64,000 bases of DNA from positions 1-64,000 of the forward strand of contig JBNKCX010000010.1 in the NCBI GenBank assembly GCA_050287965.1. The letters are read 5' to 3'. The DNA is from CBFDBF01 sp050287965. Its GTDB lineage: Bacteria > Pseudomonadota > Gammaproteobacteria > Chromatiales > Chromatiaceae. This document shows, in pieces, positions 1 through 8,249 of the stretch (within the stretch, counting starts at the first letter, position 1; every line of letters starts with the position of its first letter). Both the position numbers and the translations under genes were made by a program. Under the pieces are notes generated by a model, which ran no database searches, had not been told where the DNA came from, and was given only the letters and a program-made list of their open reading frames with translations.

Positions 1-1214
1 TCCTGCTGCGCCTGCAGTGGCGTGGGCTACGTGCACCAGGATATCGACAACGCTGGTCGGAACGGTTCGGTTGCTTCCCTTCATTCGATATTACTGCAAG
101 TATCTGGATACACGCGGTATCTGTGGGCGAGGTTATGGCCACAGAGCGTCTGGTGAAGAGATTGCTGGAGGCCCATCCTGATCTTCCTGTGGTTGTCACC
201 ACCACTACGCCGACCGGTTCCGAGCGGGTCTCCACTCTTTTTGGTGACAGCGTTTTGCATGTTTATGCGCCCTATGACCTGCCATTTGCTCTGCGCAACT
301 TTATTCGTCGCACCAAGCCCAGACTGCTGGTGATGATGGAGACCGAGATCTGGCCCAATATGTTGGCGGTGTGCGAGCAGAAAGGGATTCCCACCATCCT
401 AGCCAATGCCCGGCTGTCTGAGAAATCAGCATACAATTACGCCAAATGGCCAGGATTTACCAGGATGATCCTGGGTATGATAGGACTGGTGGCGGCCCAG
501 GGGGAGTCAGATGCAAAAAGGTTTATTGCCCTGGGTATGCCTGCTGAGAGAATTACTGTGACCGGCAGCGTAAAGTTTGACTCCCGCCTCCCTGCTAGTC
601 TGTTGGAACGGTCTGAGGTGTTGCGACGTGAGTGGGCGGATCGCCCGGTCTGGGTCGCGGCCAGCACCCAGGAGGGTGAGGATGAGCAGGTGCTGGCTGC
701 ACACAGGATCATCCGCGATGCCGTTCCCAATGCCCTGTTGGTGTTGGTGCCGAGGCATCCAGAACGCTTCGATAAGGTGTTTGCTTTATGTAAGCGTGAG
801 AAGTTCTACTGTGTTCGCCGTTCTAGTGGGGAACCTTGTGCTAGCGATGTGGAGGTGTTCCTGGGAGATACCATGGGCGAGCTCTCCCTGTTTTTGGCGG
901 CTGCGGATGCGGCCTTTGTGGGCGGCAGCCTGATTAAGCGCGGAGGGCAAAATGTGTTGGAGCCGGCATCCCTGGGCAAGCCGGTGGCATTCGGTCCTCA
1001 CATGTACAACTTTGCCGCCATTAGCGAACTGTTGCTGGAGAAGGATGCAGCCCAGGTTGTGCTTGGTGCACGAGATCTGGCTGAGGTGATCCGCTTATGG
1101 CTGGTGGATGCCAGCGAACGCGCCAGGGTGGGCGAGAACGGCCGTCGAGTGGTCCAGGAGAATCAGGGCGCGGTGGATCGGTTGTTTAATCTGATAGAAC
1201 AGGGTTTGGTCTGA
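1..1214 (+). CDS. waaA: 3-deoxy-D-manno-octulosonic acid (Kdo) transferase, 5' end missing
   Basis: Transfers Kdo from CMP-Kdo to lipid A precursor at the cytoplasmic face of the inner membrane, an essential step of lipopolysaccharide core assembly. The frame is open from base 3 of the window; the first visible residues include the family's IWIHAVSVGEV segment, so the true start and the membrane anchor lie upstream. Family features seen are METEIWPN near 340-365, the GSVKFD linker, and the C-terminal donor-site stretch GGSLIKRGGQN followed by EPASLGKPV. About 60-70 N-terminal residues are visible before position 123; a GTG at 123 is internal and not the start. It converges on pcm with a 3-base gap, and no terminator is visible between them. 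Confidence 0.95.
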   Translation, partial: LLRLQWRGLRAPGYRQRWSERFGCFPSFDITASIWIHAVSVGEVMATERLVKRLLEAHPDLPVVVTTTTPTGSERVSTLFGDSVLHVYAPYDLPFALRNFIRRTKPRLLVMMETEIWPNMLAVCEQKGIPTILANARLSEKSAYNYAKWPGFTRMILGMIGLVAAQGESDAKRFIALGMPAERITVTGSVKFDSRLPASLLERSEVLRREWADRPVWVAASTQEGEDEQVLAAHRIIRDAVPNALLVLVPRHPERFDKVFALCKREKFYCVRRSSGEPCASDVEVFLGDTMGELSLFLAAADAAFVGGSLIKRGGQNVLEPASLGKPVAFGPHMYNFAAISELLLEKDAAQVVLGARDLAEVIRLWLVDASERARVGENGRRVVQENQGAVDRLFNLIEQGLV

Positions 1215-1217
1215 TAA

Positions 1218-1880
1218 CTAGAAGATAAATTCGACGGCAGCATCTGGCAACTCCAGACGCTCCAGATCGGTCTCAAACAGGACCTCTTCACGCCACTGAT
1301 AATCTCCAACCCGGGTGAATAGGGTGGCCTCCATGGCTGGGAAATCTCCGGCGACCCCGAATAGACGTCCACCCATATTTAGCTGACGCGTCAGCTTTTC
1401 ACTGATCTTGGGGAGGGATCCGGTTATCACGATCACGTCAAATGGTCCAAGCTCCTGTGCGGCGTCAATGCCGTTTCCGGTGATCAGCTTTACGTTATCT
1501 ATGTTGTGCTGCTGTAATAGCTGAGCGGCCCTGGCGGTGAAATCGGCCTGGATGTCCAGACTGGTGACCATGCCACCCATACGGGCAAGACATGCAGTGA
1601 GATAACCACTGCCGGTGCCGATCTCCAAGATGTTATCTGTCGGTTGGATATCCAGTGCCTGGAGGATGCGGGCCTCTACCTTGGGGGCCAACATCTTCTG
1701 GCCGTGACCAATTGCAATCTCGGTGTCGGCGAATGCCAGCTCACGGTATTGTTCTGGAACGAAGTCCTCACGTGGCACTTCAGTAACTATATCCAGAACC
1801 CTGGAATCGAGTACTTCCCAGGTTCTTAGCTGCTGTTTCACCATGTTTTCTCTGGCTTGTTCCATATTATTGGCAATCAT
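1218..1880 (-). CDS. pcm: protein-L-isoaspartate O-methyltransferase family protein
   Basis: SAM-dependent methyltransferase of the PIMT family, which repairs isoaspartyl residues in aged proteins; 220 residues, the usual length. The opening MEQARENMVKQQLRTWEVLD is typical of the gammaproteobacterial form. The SAM site reads EIGTGSGYLTACLA (about residues 85-98), and the post-I acidic residue lies in TSLDIQ. The first ATG is preferred because AAGG lies 7 bases upstream; the second Met (residue 6) has no ribosome site. In many gammaproteobacteria this gene neighbours tolC, but here the efflux outer-membrane gene is 45 kb away. Whether it acts on isoaspartate rather than another substrate cannot be settled from sequence. 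Confidence 0.9.
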   Translation of the reverse strand: MIANNMEQARENMVKQQLRTWEVLDSRVLDIVTEVPREDFVPEQYRELAFADTEIAIGHGQKMLAPKVEARILQALDIQPTDNILEIGTGSGYLTACLARMGGMVTSLDIQADFTARAAQLLQQHNIDNVKLITGNGIDAAQELGPFDVIVITGSLPKISEKLTRQLNMGGRLFGVAGDFPAMEATLFTRVGDYQWREEVLFETDLERLELPDAAVEFIF

Positions 1881-2064
1881 TGTCGTGGCCTTAGATGATG
1901 TAATTAAGAGTTGTTCTTCAGTCTAAAGATTTTGAGAGGGGCATAGACTACGAATTTTCCGGTGTTCAGGCAAGTATTCACCTGTTTTTTACATGGTTCC
2001 TGTACTTGCAATGCACAGTGTCATCCGATAAGTTGCCAAGTTCCACCCGGCCGGTTTTGCCGGG

Positions 2065-2179
2065 TAGCTGGGGGTGCCACGCCACTGGATATGTCATTGA
2101 AAGAGGCGGGCTGAGATAACACCCTTTGAACCTGATCCGGGTGCTTCGCTGGAAGCACAGAAACGGCGGAGGGAAGCTG
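2065..2179 (+). ncRNA. TPP riboswitch (THI element) aptamer
   Basis: Seen directly: the conserved pieces GGGGTGCC (2070-2077), CTGAGAT, ACCC, TTTGAACCTGATCCGG and GGCGGAGGGA occur in the right order just upstream of thiC, the classic target. AGCT at 2066-2069 can pair with AGCT at 2175-2178 as the closing P1 helix. The P5 arm carries an extra perfect 7-bp hairpin at 2141-2158 with loop GCTG. The aptamer binds thiamin pyrophosphate and switches off thiC expression. Confidence 0.95.
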
Positions 2180-2201
2180 AGGGGCCTATTTCCGGGCGGT
2201 C

Positions 2202-2228
2202 GCTTCCATGTCGCCAATATAAGGAAGC
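2202..2228 (+). promoter_or_regulatory. thiC ribosome-site sequestering hairpin (riboswitch expression platform)
   Basis: GCTTCC at 2202-2207 pairs perfectly with GGAAGC at 2223-2228, which is the Shine-Dalgarno of thiC. The same hexamer GGAAGC occurs at 2172-2177, at the 3' edge of the aptamer, so GCTTCC can pair with either. This gives a simple translational switch: with TPP the aptamer closes and GCTTCC hides the ribosome site; without TPP GCTTCC is held by the aptamer edge. The pairing is seen; the mechanism is inferred. Confidence 0.7.
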
Positions 2229-2233
2229 TACGC

Positions 2234-4126
2234 ATGAGCGCTATCCCAGAAGATTTTATCCGCCAGACCATTCGGCTGTCGGAAGAGGTCACCAGACCAT
2301 TTCCTAACTCGCGCAAGATCTATATAGAGGGTTCGCGTCCTGATATTCGGGTCCCTATGCGCGAGATCATGCAGACCGATACGCCGTCCAACTTCGGGTC
2401 TGAGGCAAATCCACCCATTCCCGTTTACGATACCTCAGGACCCTATACCGATCCGAATGCTGAAATAGACCTGCGCCAGGGCATGCCGGATCTACGCGGG
2501 GGGTGGATCCGGGAACGTGATGATACGGTGCAGTTGGAAGGACCGAGCTCGGAATATGGACGCAACCGGGCGGCCGATCCTGGGTTGGCCTCCATGCGTT
2601 TTGAGCATATTCGAGCGCCACGCCGCGCCAAGGTTGGACACAACGTCACCCAGATGCACTATGCCCGTCAGGGGATCATTACCCCGGAGATGGAGTATGT
2701 GGCCATTCGCGAGAACTGTCGGCTGGAAGAGTTGCGGGCCGATCCACGCTACGCTAAGTTGCTGCAACAGCATAACGGGCAGGGCTTTGGTGCTAATATC
2801 CAGTCTGAGATCACCTCGGAGTTCGTGCGTAGCGAGATCGCAGCCGGTCGCGCCATCATCCCGGCCAACATAAACCACCCAGAACTGGAACCGATGATCA
2901 TCGGTCGTAGCTTCCTGGTGAAGATCAACGGCAATCTGGGAAACTCAGCCATCACCTCATCCATCGCCGAGGAGGTGGAGAAGATGGTATGGGGAATCCG
3001 CTGGGGTTCGGATACCATCATGGACCTCTCCACCGGCGACAACATCCACGAGACCCGGGAGTGGATCATCCGCAATTCACCGGTGCCCATCGGCACCGTA
3101 CCCATCTATCAGGCCCTGGAGAAGGTGAATGGCGTGGCCGAGGACCTGACCTGGGAGGTTATGCGCGATACCCTGATTGAGCAGGCGGAGCAGGGGGTGG
3201 ACTACTTCACCATTCATGCCGGACTGCTGCTGCGCCATGTGCCTCTTACCGCCAAGAGGCTTACCGGTATCGTCTCCCGTGGCGGGTCCATCATGGCTAA
3301 GTGGTGCCTGGCCCATCATCAGGAGAATTTTCTCTATACCCACTTCGAGGAGATCTGCGAGATCATGAAGGCCTATGATGTGGCCTTTTCCCTCGGAGAC
3401 GGTCTGCGTCCCGGTTCCCTGGCGGATGCCAACGATGCGGCCCAGTTCGGTGAGCTGGAGACCCTCGGAGAGCTGACCAAGATCGCCTGGGAACACGAAA
3501 TCCAGACCATGATCGAGGGGCCGGGTCATGTGCCCATGCAGATGATCAGGGAGAACATGACCAAGGAGCTGCAGGACTGTCATGAGGCCCCGTTCTATAC
3601 CCTGGGTCCCCTGGTTACCGATATTTCGCCCGGCTATGACCACTTCAGTTCGGGCATAGGTGCCGCCCAGATCGGCTGGTACGGTACCGCCATGCTCTGC
3701 TACGTCACCCCCAAGGAGCACCTGGGGCTGCCTAACAAGCATGATGTGCGCGAAGGCATCATCGCCTACCGTATCGCCGCCCACGCCTCCGATCTGGCGA
3801 AGGGATTCCCCGGGGCCCAGCTGCAGGACAACGCCATGTCTAAGGCCCGGTTCGAATTCCGCTGGGAGGATCAGTTCAACCTGGGGCTCGACCCCGAGCG
3901 GGCGCGGGAGTATCACGACCAGACCATGCCGCAGGACTCGGCCAAGGTGGCCCATTTTTGTTCCATGTGCGGTCCCCATTTCTGTTCCATGCGTATTACC
4001 CAGGATGTCAGGGAGTACGCCCGGACCAAAGGTATTGGTGACGTGCAGCAGGCGTTGCAGGAGGGAATGGCGGACAAGGCCAGGGAGTTTGCCGCGGCCG
4101 GGGCGGAGCTCTACCGCAAGACGTGA
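2234..4126 (+). CDS. thiC: phosphomethylpyrimidine synthase ThiC
   Basis: Radical SAM enzyme that rearranges 5-aminoimidazole ribotide to hydroxymethylpyrimidine phosphate, the pyrimidine half of thiamin. The open frame runs back to 2126 through the riboswitch, but ATG 2234 is the real start: AAGGAA lies 8 bases upstream and the product is then 630 residues, essentially the family length. The C-terminal 4Fe-4S motif CxxCxxxxC (Cys576, Cys579, Cys584) is intact. Conserved blocks GNLGNSAI, WGSDTIMDLSTG, EGPGHVPM and LGPLVTDI are present. It is controlled by the adjacent TPP riboswitch. No other thi gene follows, so the rest of the pathway lies elsewhere. Confidence 0.98.
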   Translation: MSAIPEDFIRQTIRLSEEVTRPFPNSRKIYIEGSRPDIRVPMREIMQTDTPSNFGSEANPPIPVYDTSGPYTDPNAEIDLRQGMPDLRGGWIRERDDTVQLEGPSSEYGRNRAADPGLASMRFEHIRAPRRAKVGHNVTQMHYARQGIITPEMEYVAIRENCRLEELRADPRYAKLLQQHNGQGFGANIQSEITSEFVRSEIAAGRAIIPANINHPELEPMIIGRSFLVKINGNLGNSAITSSIAEEVEKMVWGIRWGSDTIMDLSTGDNIHETREWIIRNSPVPIGTVPIYQALEKVNGVAEDLTWEVMRDTLIEQAEQGVDYFTIHAGLLLRHVPLTAKRLTGIVSRGGSIMAKWCLAHHQENFLYTHFEEICEIMKAYDVAFSLGDGLRPGSLADANDAAQFGELETLGELTKIAWEHEIQTMIEGPGHVPMQMIRENMTKELQDCHEAPFYTLGPLVTDISPGYDHFSSGIGAAQIGWYGTAMLCYVTPKEHLGLPNKHDVREGIIAYRIAAHASDLAKGFPGAQLQDNAMSKARFEFRWEDQFNLGLDPERAREYHDQTMPQDSAKVAHFCSMCGPHFCSMRITQDVREYARTKGIGDVQQALQEGMADKAREFAAAGAELYRKT

Positions 4127-4191
4127 GCAAAGGCTCACCACGCGGACGTGCCCAGCGCCTTCAGGAATAAGATTCTTGCTCCGGGTGATTG

Positions 4192-4719
4192 ATGTCGGCC
4201 GCGGGTGGAAACAGGGATAAAACCGAATCCGGTGCCCGACTGACCGATTGTCCCGGCACCTATGTCCTGGTGCTGGAAGTACGGGAACCGGCTCGCATCA
4301 GGGCCGGGCGCCTGGGCGATCTGGAGGTCCGGCCAGGCTGGTACCTCTATATCGGCAGCGCCTTCGGCCCGGGCGGGGTGGCGGCGCGCTGCAATCATCA
4401 TCGACGGATCACCACCCGACCTCACTGGCATATCGACTACCTTCGGGCCGTTTGTGAGCTGCGGGAGATCTGGTTCAGCTGCGATTCAGCTAAGAGGGAA
4501 CATACTTGGTGTAGTCTGGTGGGAGAGGAAACGGGTGCGACACGGCCTTTTCCCGGATTTGGAGCAAGCGATTGTGACTGTGGGAGCCATCTCTTTCGTT
4601 TTCCTAAACCACCTTCTTTTCAGAGGTTTAGACGACGGGTGCAGAATGCCTTTCCGGGCCACGGGCCGCTGCGGCGAGCGGCGATAGAGGATGCTGAACA
4701 AGAGTCACCCCAGAAATGA
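4192..4719 (+). CDS. DUF123 / GIY-YIG-like protein
   Basis: 175-residue protein of the DUF123 family, which is related to the GIY-YIG nuclease fold and in some genomes fused to endonuclease III. Seen: GTYVLVLEV near residues 22-30, the family hallmark GWYLYIGSAFGPGG (about 48-61), then a basic stretch with HWHIDYL and a later CDCGSHLF. ATG 4192 is taken as start; the preceding TTG is also possible. The C-terminal 30 residues are basic and less conserved. It lies 65 bases after thiC in the same direction and may be read through from it. The nuclease activity is a family inference, not demonstrated. Confidence 0.8.
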   Translation: MSAAGGNRDKTESGARLTDCPGTYVLVLEVREPARIRAGRLGDLEVRPGWYLYIGSAFGPGGVAARCNHHRRITTRPHWHIDYLRAVCELREIWFSCDSAKREHTWCSLVGEETGATRPFPGFGASDCDCGSHLFRFPKPPSFQRFRRRVQNAFPGHGPLRRAAIEDAEQESPQK

Positions 4720-4868
4720 AATTTAGGCATGCATTCTTAATTTTGATTGACAATTTGTCGGAGTTTGGCGGGCGGTAAGTGTTAATATCACGCCTCTGAT
4801 TTTGAATTGCCCGGCGGATTCGTCCAATACCGGGCGCCAAGTAACGCGTTAACATGAGGAACTCTATT

Positions 4869-5204
4869 ATGAAGATGAAAGCTATCGCGATGATTGCGGG
4901 CGGCGCCCTGCTCTCTCTGGGTATTGTCGGCAGCGCAGCCGCTGATGAAGCTTTGGCGACCGCCAAGGGTTGTATGGCGTGTCACCAACCGGCCACCCCG
5001 GGCGCGGCGCCCCTTGGTCCGCTTTATAAAGACGTAGCCGCCAAATATAAGGGTGACGCTGCGGCGGAAGATATGCTGGTGGAGAAGGTACTGAAGGGCG
5101 GGGACGGAAACTGGGAAACCACTCTGCCGGCCATGCCGCCTAACGAAGCCATGGTCAGCGCCGACGAGGCCCGCACCCTGGTCAAGTGGGTCCTGTCCCA
5201 GTAA
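4869..5204 (+). CDS. small periplasmic c-type cytochrome (c551/c5-like)
   Basis: 111-residue secreted monoheme cytochrome. The signal peptide spans about residues 1-24 and ends in SAAA, consistent with export by Sec. The heme site is CMACH (Cys35, Cys38, His39), and PAMPPNEAMV near the C-terminus supplies the likely axial methionine. ATG 4869 is preferred over the in-frame ATG 4854 because GAGGA at 4856-4860 sits 8 bases before it. The length and the TLVKWVLSQ end match c551/c552-type electron carriers that feed terminal oxidases or reductases. It is a single-gene unit followed by a strong terminator. The redox partner cannot be named from sequence. Confidence 0.9.
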   Translation: MKMKAIAMIAGGALLSLGIVGSAAADEALATAKGCMACHQPATPGAAPLGPLYKDVAAKYKGDAAAEDMLVEKVLKGGDGNWETTLPAMPPNEAMVSADEARTLVKWVLSQ

Positions 5205-5232
5205 GCGGACAGACTCGCCGAAAATCGGCCTG

Positions 5233-5263
5233 AAAACCCCCGGTACCCCCGGGGGTTTTTTTT
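5233..5263 (+). terminator. rho-independent terminator after cytochrome c
   Basis: AAAACCCCC at 5233-5241 pairs with GGGGGTTTT at 5251-5259 and is followed by further T residues (eight T in all, 5256-5263). It lies 28 bases after the cytochrome stop codon. Confidence 0.85.
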
Positions 5264-5403
5264 GACCAGGGATGTGCTGCTGGGGGTAACCCGTCGAGGG
5301 CAGTGGTGGGCGGGGTCCGACTCATAGGGCACCCTTTCGAAAACGATAGGGTAGAATGCGCTTTATCTATTAGATCCGCGTTGCCGAAATTCGAGGTGCC
5401 TCG

Positions 5404-5898
5404 TTGAACAATACCAAGCTGGTCTTATGGGGGGTGATAGGCCTGCTGTTCGCGGCCTTGGCCGGTGTCGCCCTATATAAGGCCTATCCCCTGCTTTATC
5501 CCCCTGTCTCTGTCAGGGCGCCGCTGAATCCGGATTGCGATCTCAGGGCCGGCCCTTGTACGGTGACCTTTCCGGACGGCGCAAAGGTAAGGTTCGATAT
5601 CGAGCCCCGTGCCATCCCGGTGGTTAAACCGCTGCGGATCGTGGCGCAACTGGAGGGTATCGACGCCACTGCGGTGCAGGTGGATTTTCAGGGAACGGAT
5701 ATGAATATGGGATTCAACCGCGCGAAACTGAACGCGGAAGGGAATGGGCGATTCGCCGGCGACGGTATGTTGCCGGTGTGTGTCAGGGACGCCATGGAGT
5801 GGGAGGCCAAGGTCCTGATAGAAACCCGGGCGGGTCTGATGGAGGCGCCGTTCCGTTTCGTCACCGTCAAGCCCGGTATGCCGCTTCCCGGGAGTTAG
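5404..5898 (+). CDS. membrane-anchored periplasmic protein, unknown function
   Basis: 164 residues with one N-terminal membrane segment (about 7-27) and a periplasmic beta-rich domain. The start is TTG 5404, with GAGGTG a few bases upstream. The domain carries three cysteines (DCDLRAGPC near residues 45-51 and PVCV near 123) and a methionine-rich turn GTDMNMGF near 98-105, which could bind copper. The layout resembles small FixH/YtkA-like proteins linked to cytochrome assembly, but I do not recognise a named family. It sits between a cytochrome gene and a WGR protein gene as a single unit. Confidence 0.7.
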   Translation: MNNTKLVLWGVIGLLFAALAGVALYKAYPLLYPPVSVRAPLNPDCDLRAGPCTVTFPDGAKVRFDIEPRAIPVVKPLRIVAQLEGIDATAVQVDFQGTDMNMGFNRAKLNAEGNGRFAGDGMLPVCVRDAMEWEAKVLIETRAGLMEAPFRFVTVKPGMPLPGS

Positions 5899-5915
5899 AG
5901 GGGGCGGTCCTTTCC

Positions 5916-6173
5916 CTAGTCGGAGTCCAGTTGCGCCCCCTCCCGGAACACCACCCGATAACCCCGTTTCGCCTGTTGGTCCCGGAACTGGATCAAACGA
6001 CGTTCCGCTTCCTCGCGCTGGTCAAAGTGTTCGGTCTTGACCTGGCCGCGCATCCCCTGCACCCCTGATTCCCGTACCAGTACCCAGCCGCCGAGCAGGT
6101 CCTTCTGGATCTGCAGTTGATAGAAACGGAGGGGTTGCTCCGGCGAGTGGGTGGTTTGCATGTAGATACGCAT
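5916..6173 (-). CDS. stand-alone WGR-domain protein
   Basis: About 85 residues. The WGR fold is suggested by the order RFYQLQIQKDLLGGWVLVRESG, then GxxGQxKTEHF, then a helix EEAERRLIQFRDQQAKRGY, close to WGR domains fused to PARP or MolR proteins. Here the WGR sequence is the entire protein. The open frame continues upstream to 6497, but that part overlaps the next gene and reads as non-coding. ATG 6173 (or 6161) is the sensible start, although no good ribosome site is seen. WGR domains are thought to contact nucleic acid; the role here is unknown. Confidence 0.65.
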   Translation of the reverse strand: MRIYMQTTHSPEQPLRFYQLQIQKDLLGGWVLVRESGVQGMRGQVKTEHFDQREEAERRLIQFRDQQAKRGYRVVFREGAQLDSD

Positions 6174-6402
6174 TGCCGGCCAATAGAACAGGCGTGGGTG
6201 GTGAAAGTCAATATCCGGGTTGGTGTGGCAAGCGGCGGCAAATTGACCGCGCCGTGCGTGATGTCGGAAAACGCGATGCCTTTGCATGCGGAAAACCTCA
6301 CGAGTTTTTGCATGTGCCGAAAGTGAAAAGGACATGCAATAATGTCTTTCCCGGGCATGCAGGGTTGCCCCGCAGGTTCGATGGAGGAGACGGGTAGAAA
6401 CA

Positions 6403-7293
6403 ATGAATACAAAAGCGGTAATCCAGACCATGAGACCCCCGTTTCTGATGTTAACGCCGGTGTGTGTGTTTGCCGGCATGAGTACCGTGGTGGTCAACCA
6501 AACGGATCTGGAACCGCTGCTGCTGGTTCTGGCGTTGCTCGGGGCCCTGCTGGCTCACATTGCCGTGAATACCCTGAACGAGTATTTCGATTTCAGGAGC
6601 GGACTCGATCTTTCCACCATTAGGACGCCGTTCAGCGGGGGTAGCGGTGCCCTGCCGCAGCATCCGGAGGCGGAGCAGGCGGTGTTTACCGTCGGTCTCG
6701 TAGCGACGGCGGCCACGTTTCTTATCGGTGTGTTTTTTCTCTGGAAGCAGGGGCCGGGGATCGTGCCCATCGGTATCGTGGGGCTGTTGCTGATGGTGAC
6801 CTATTCAAACTGGATAAACCGGCAGCCCTATTTGTGTCTGATCGCTCCCGGCGCCGGTTTCGGTTTTCTTATGGTGGTGGGTACCCAGTACGCCCTCAAG
6901 GGGGGTATTACGCCTCTGTCCTGGATCGTTGCGGCAATCCCGTTTTTCCTGGTGAATAATCTGCTGCTGCTTAATCAATACCCGGATATCCAGGCTGATT
7001 CCAAGGTGGGCAGGAACCACTTCCCGATCGCTTACGGCGTCAGGAACAGTAATATAGTCTACGGTCTGTTCGTCCTGGCCACCATCGCGGTGATCGCCCT
7101 GGCGGTTCTGGGCAGGTATTTCCCGCCGTTGAGCCTGATCGCGCTCTTGCCCATGCCGTTGGCGTTCTATTCCTATTATGGTGCGGTCAAGTACGGGAAG
7201 GAGATCGGCAGTGTCCCTCAGTATCTGGGGGCCAACGTGGCGGTGGCCATAATCACCCCGCTGCTGCTGGGGGTGTCGATCCTTTTCGGATAA
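6403..7293 (+). CDS. UbiA-family prenyltransferase (MenA-like)
   Basis: Integral membrane aromatic prenyltransferase, 296 residues with 8-9 hydrophobic segments. The two Asp-rich motifs are visible: NTLNEYFDFRSGLD (about residues 54-67) and NQYPDIQADSKVGR (about 197-210), which bind the polyprenyl diphosphate through Mg2+. The short motifs and length are closest to the MenA branch, which prenylates 1,4-dihydroxy-2-naphthoate. No other quinone genes are adjacent, so substrate and pathway are open. ATG 6403 has GGAGGA about 17 bases upstream and a closer GGG. It is followed by cytochrome c4, which fits a respiratory context. Confidence 0.85.
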   Translation: MNTKAVIQTMRPPFLMLTPVCVFAGMSTVVVNQTDLEPLLLVLALLGALLAHIAVNTLNEYFDFRSGLDLSTIRTPFSGGSGALPQHPEAEQAVFTVGLVATAATFLIGVFFLWKQGPGIVPIGIVGLLLMVTYSNWINRQPYLCLIAPGAGFGFLMVVGTQYALKGGITPLSWIVAAIPFFLVNNLLLLNQYPDIQADSKVGRNHFPIAYGVRNSNIVYGLFVLATIAVIALAVLGRYFPPLSLIALLPMPLAFYSYYGAVKYGKEIGSVPQYLGANVAVAIITPLLLGVSILFG

Positions 7294-7431
7294 GTCGGGA
7301 TGTAGCAACGACGTGGATTTACCCGGGTTACAGCGCTCCGGAGCCAATCCGATTTGACCCGGTGGCAGTCAGTCTGGTATACATTCACGGTTTTTTCGCA
7401 GATCAATCGGTTAACAATAGCGGGTTTGACC

Positions 7432-8040
7432 ATGAGCAGATGGCTAGTAGCAGTATCAGTAGTAACGGTCTTCGCGGCGGGCAGTGTCCAGGCCGCCGGT
7501 GACGCGGAAGCGGGCAAGGCGAAATCAGCCCTTTGTGCCGCCTGTCACGGGGTGGACGGCAACAGCCTGATGCCGATTTGGCCGAAACTGGCCGGTCAGC
7601 ACCCGGGGTATATCAAGAAACAGCTTCTCGCTTTCCGGGCCGACGAGCGTACGGACCCGACCATGACTCCCCAGGCGAAACTGATTGCCAGCGAGCAGGA
7701 TATCGAGGACCTGGCCGCCTATTTCAGCAGTCAGACTCAGAAAGGTGGTGCCGCCGATCCCGCCATGGTGAAAAAGGGCGAACAGATCTACCGTGCCGGC
7801 AACAGTACCACCGGCGTCGCCGCCTGTATGGCCTGCCACGGGCCCAATGGGGCGGGTAATCCCTCAGCCAATTTCCCCCGCATCGGCGGTCAGCACGCGG
7901 CCTATGTGGAAAAGGCGCTGAAGGACTTCCGGGACGGCAAGCGCACCAATGATGCCCAAAAGATGATGCAGGGCGTGGCGGCGAGCATGACCGATAAGGA
8001 GATCGCGGAGGTAGCCCAATACGTCCAGGGTCTGCACTGA
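7432..8040 (+). CDS. cytochrome c4 (diheme)
   Basis: Periplasmic diheme electron carrier, 202 residues, with signal peptide ending VQAAG near residue 22. Two homologous heme domains are seen: CAACHG (Cys35, Cys38) and CMACHG near residue 126, each followed by the c4-typical stretches KLAGQHPGYIKKQL and RIGGQHAAYVEKAL. Length and duplication match cytochrome c4, which passes electrons from the bc1 complex to cbb3-type oxidases. The frame extends upstream to 7354, but the signal peptide fixes ATG 7432 as the start. It is followed by a strong hairpin terminator. Confidence 0.95.
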   Translation: MSRWLVAVSVVTVFAAGSVQAAGDAEAGKAKSALCAACHGVDGNSLMPIWPKLAGQHPGYIKKQLLAFRADERTDPTMTPQAKLIASEQDIEDLAAYFSSQTQKGGAADPAMVKKGEQIYRAGNSTTGVAACMACHGPNGAGNPSANFPRIGGQHAAYVEKALKDFRDGKRTNDAQKMMQGVAASMTDKEIAEVAQYVQGLH

Positions 8041-8071
8041 TTCTCACCTTGGATTTTGTTTATAATGCCTG

Positions 8072-8099
8072 AAAAGGGCGGCCATAAGGCCGCCCTTTT
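8072..8099 (+). terminator. rho-independent terminator after cytochrome c4
   Basis: A perfect 12-bp stem (8072-8083 with 8088-8099) with loop ATAA; the stem begins with four A and ends with four T. It lies 31 bases beyond the cytochrome c4 stop. Confidence 0.85.
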
Positions 8100-8249
8100 C
8101 TGCTTTAGGGGGTAGTCGCCTGCAATGTTTGAACCCTGTTGCTTTCCAGGGGTCGAAATGGCTTTAAGACGGGTCGCCGGGGAGGCGGATTTCCGGTTAG
8201 ACTCAAGATTATGCGCATGCCTGCCGTAAACCTTCCGTGAGGTGACTAT

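Noticed and set aside
3077..4141. 354-codon minus-strand frame
   Set aside because: It is antisense to thiC, whose product is complete and fully recognisable; the frame is a codon-bias shadow.
4740..4853. sigma-70 promoter of the cytochrome c gene
   Set aside because: TTGACA at 4747-4752 is present but no -10 element lies at 16-18 bases; TAATAT at 4783 is too far.
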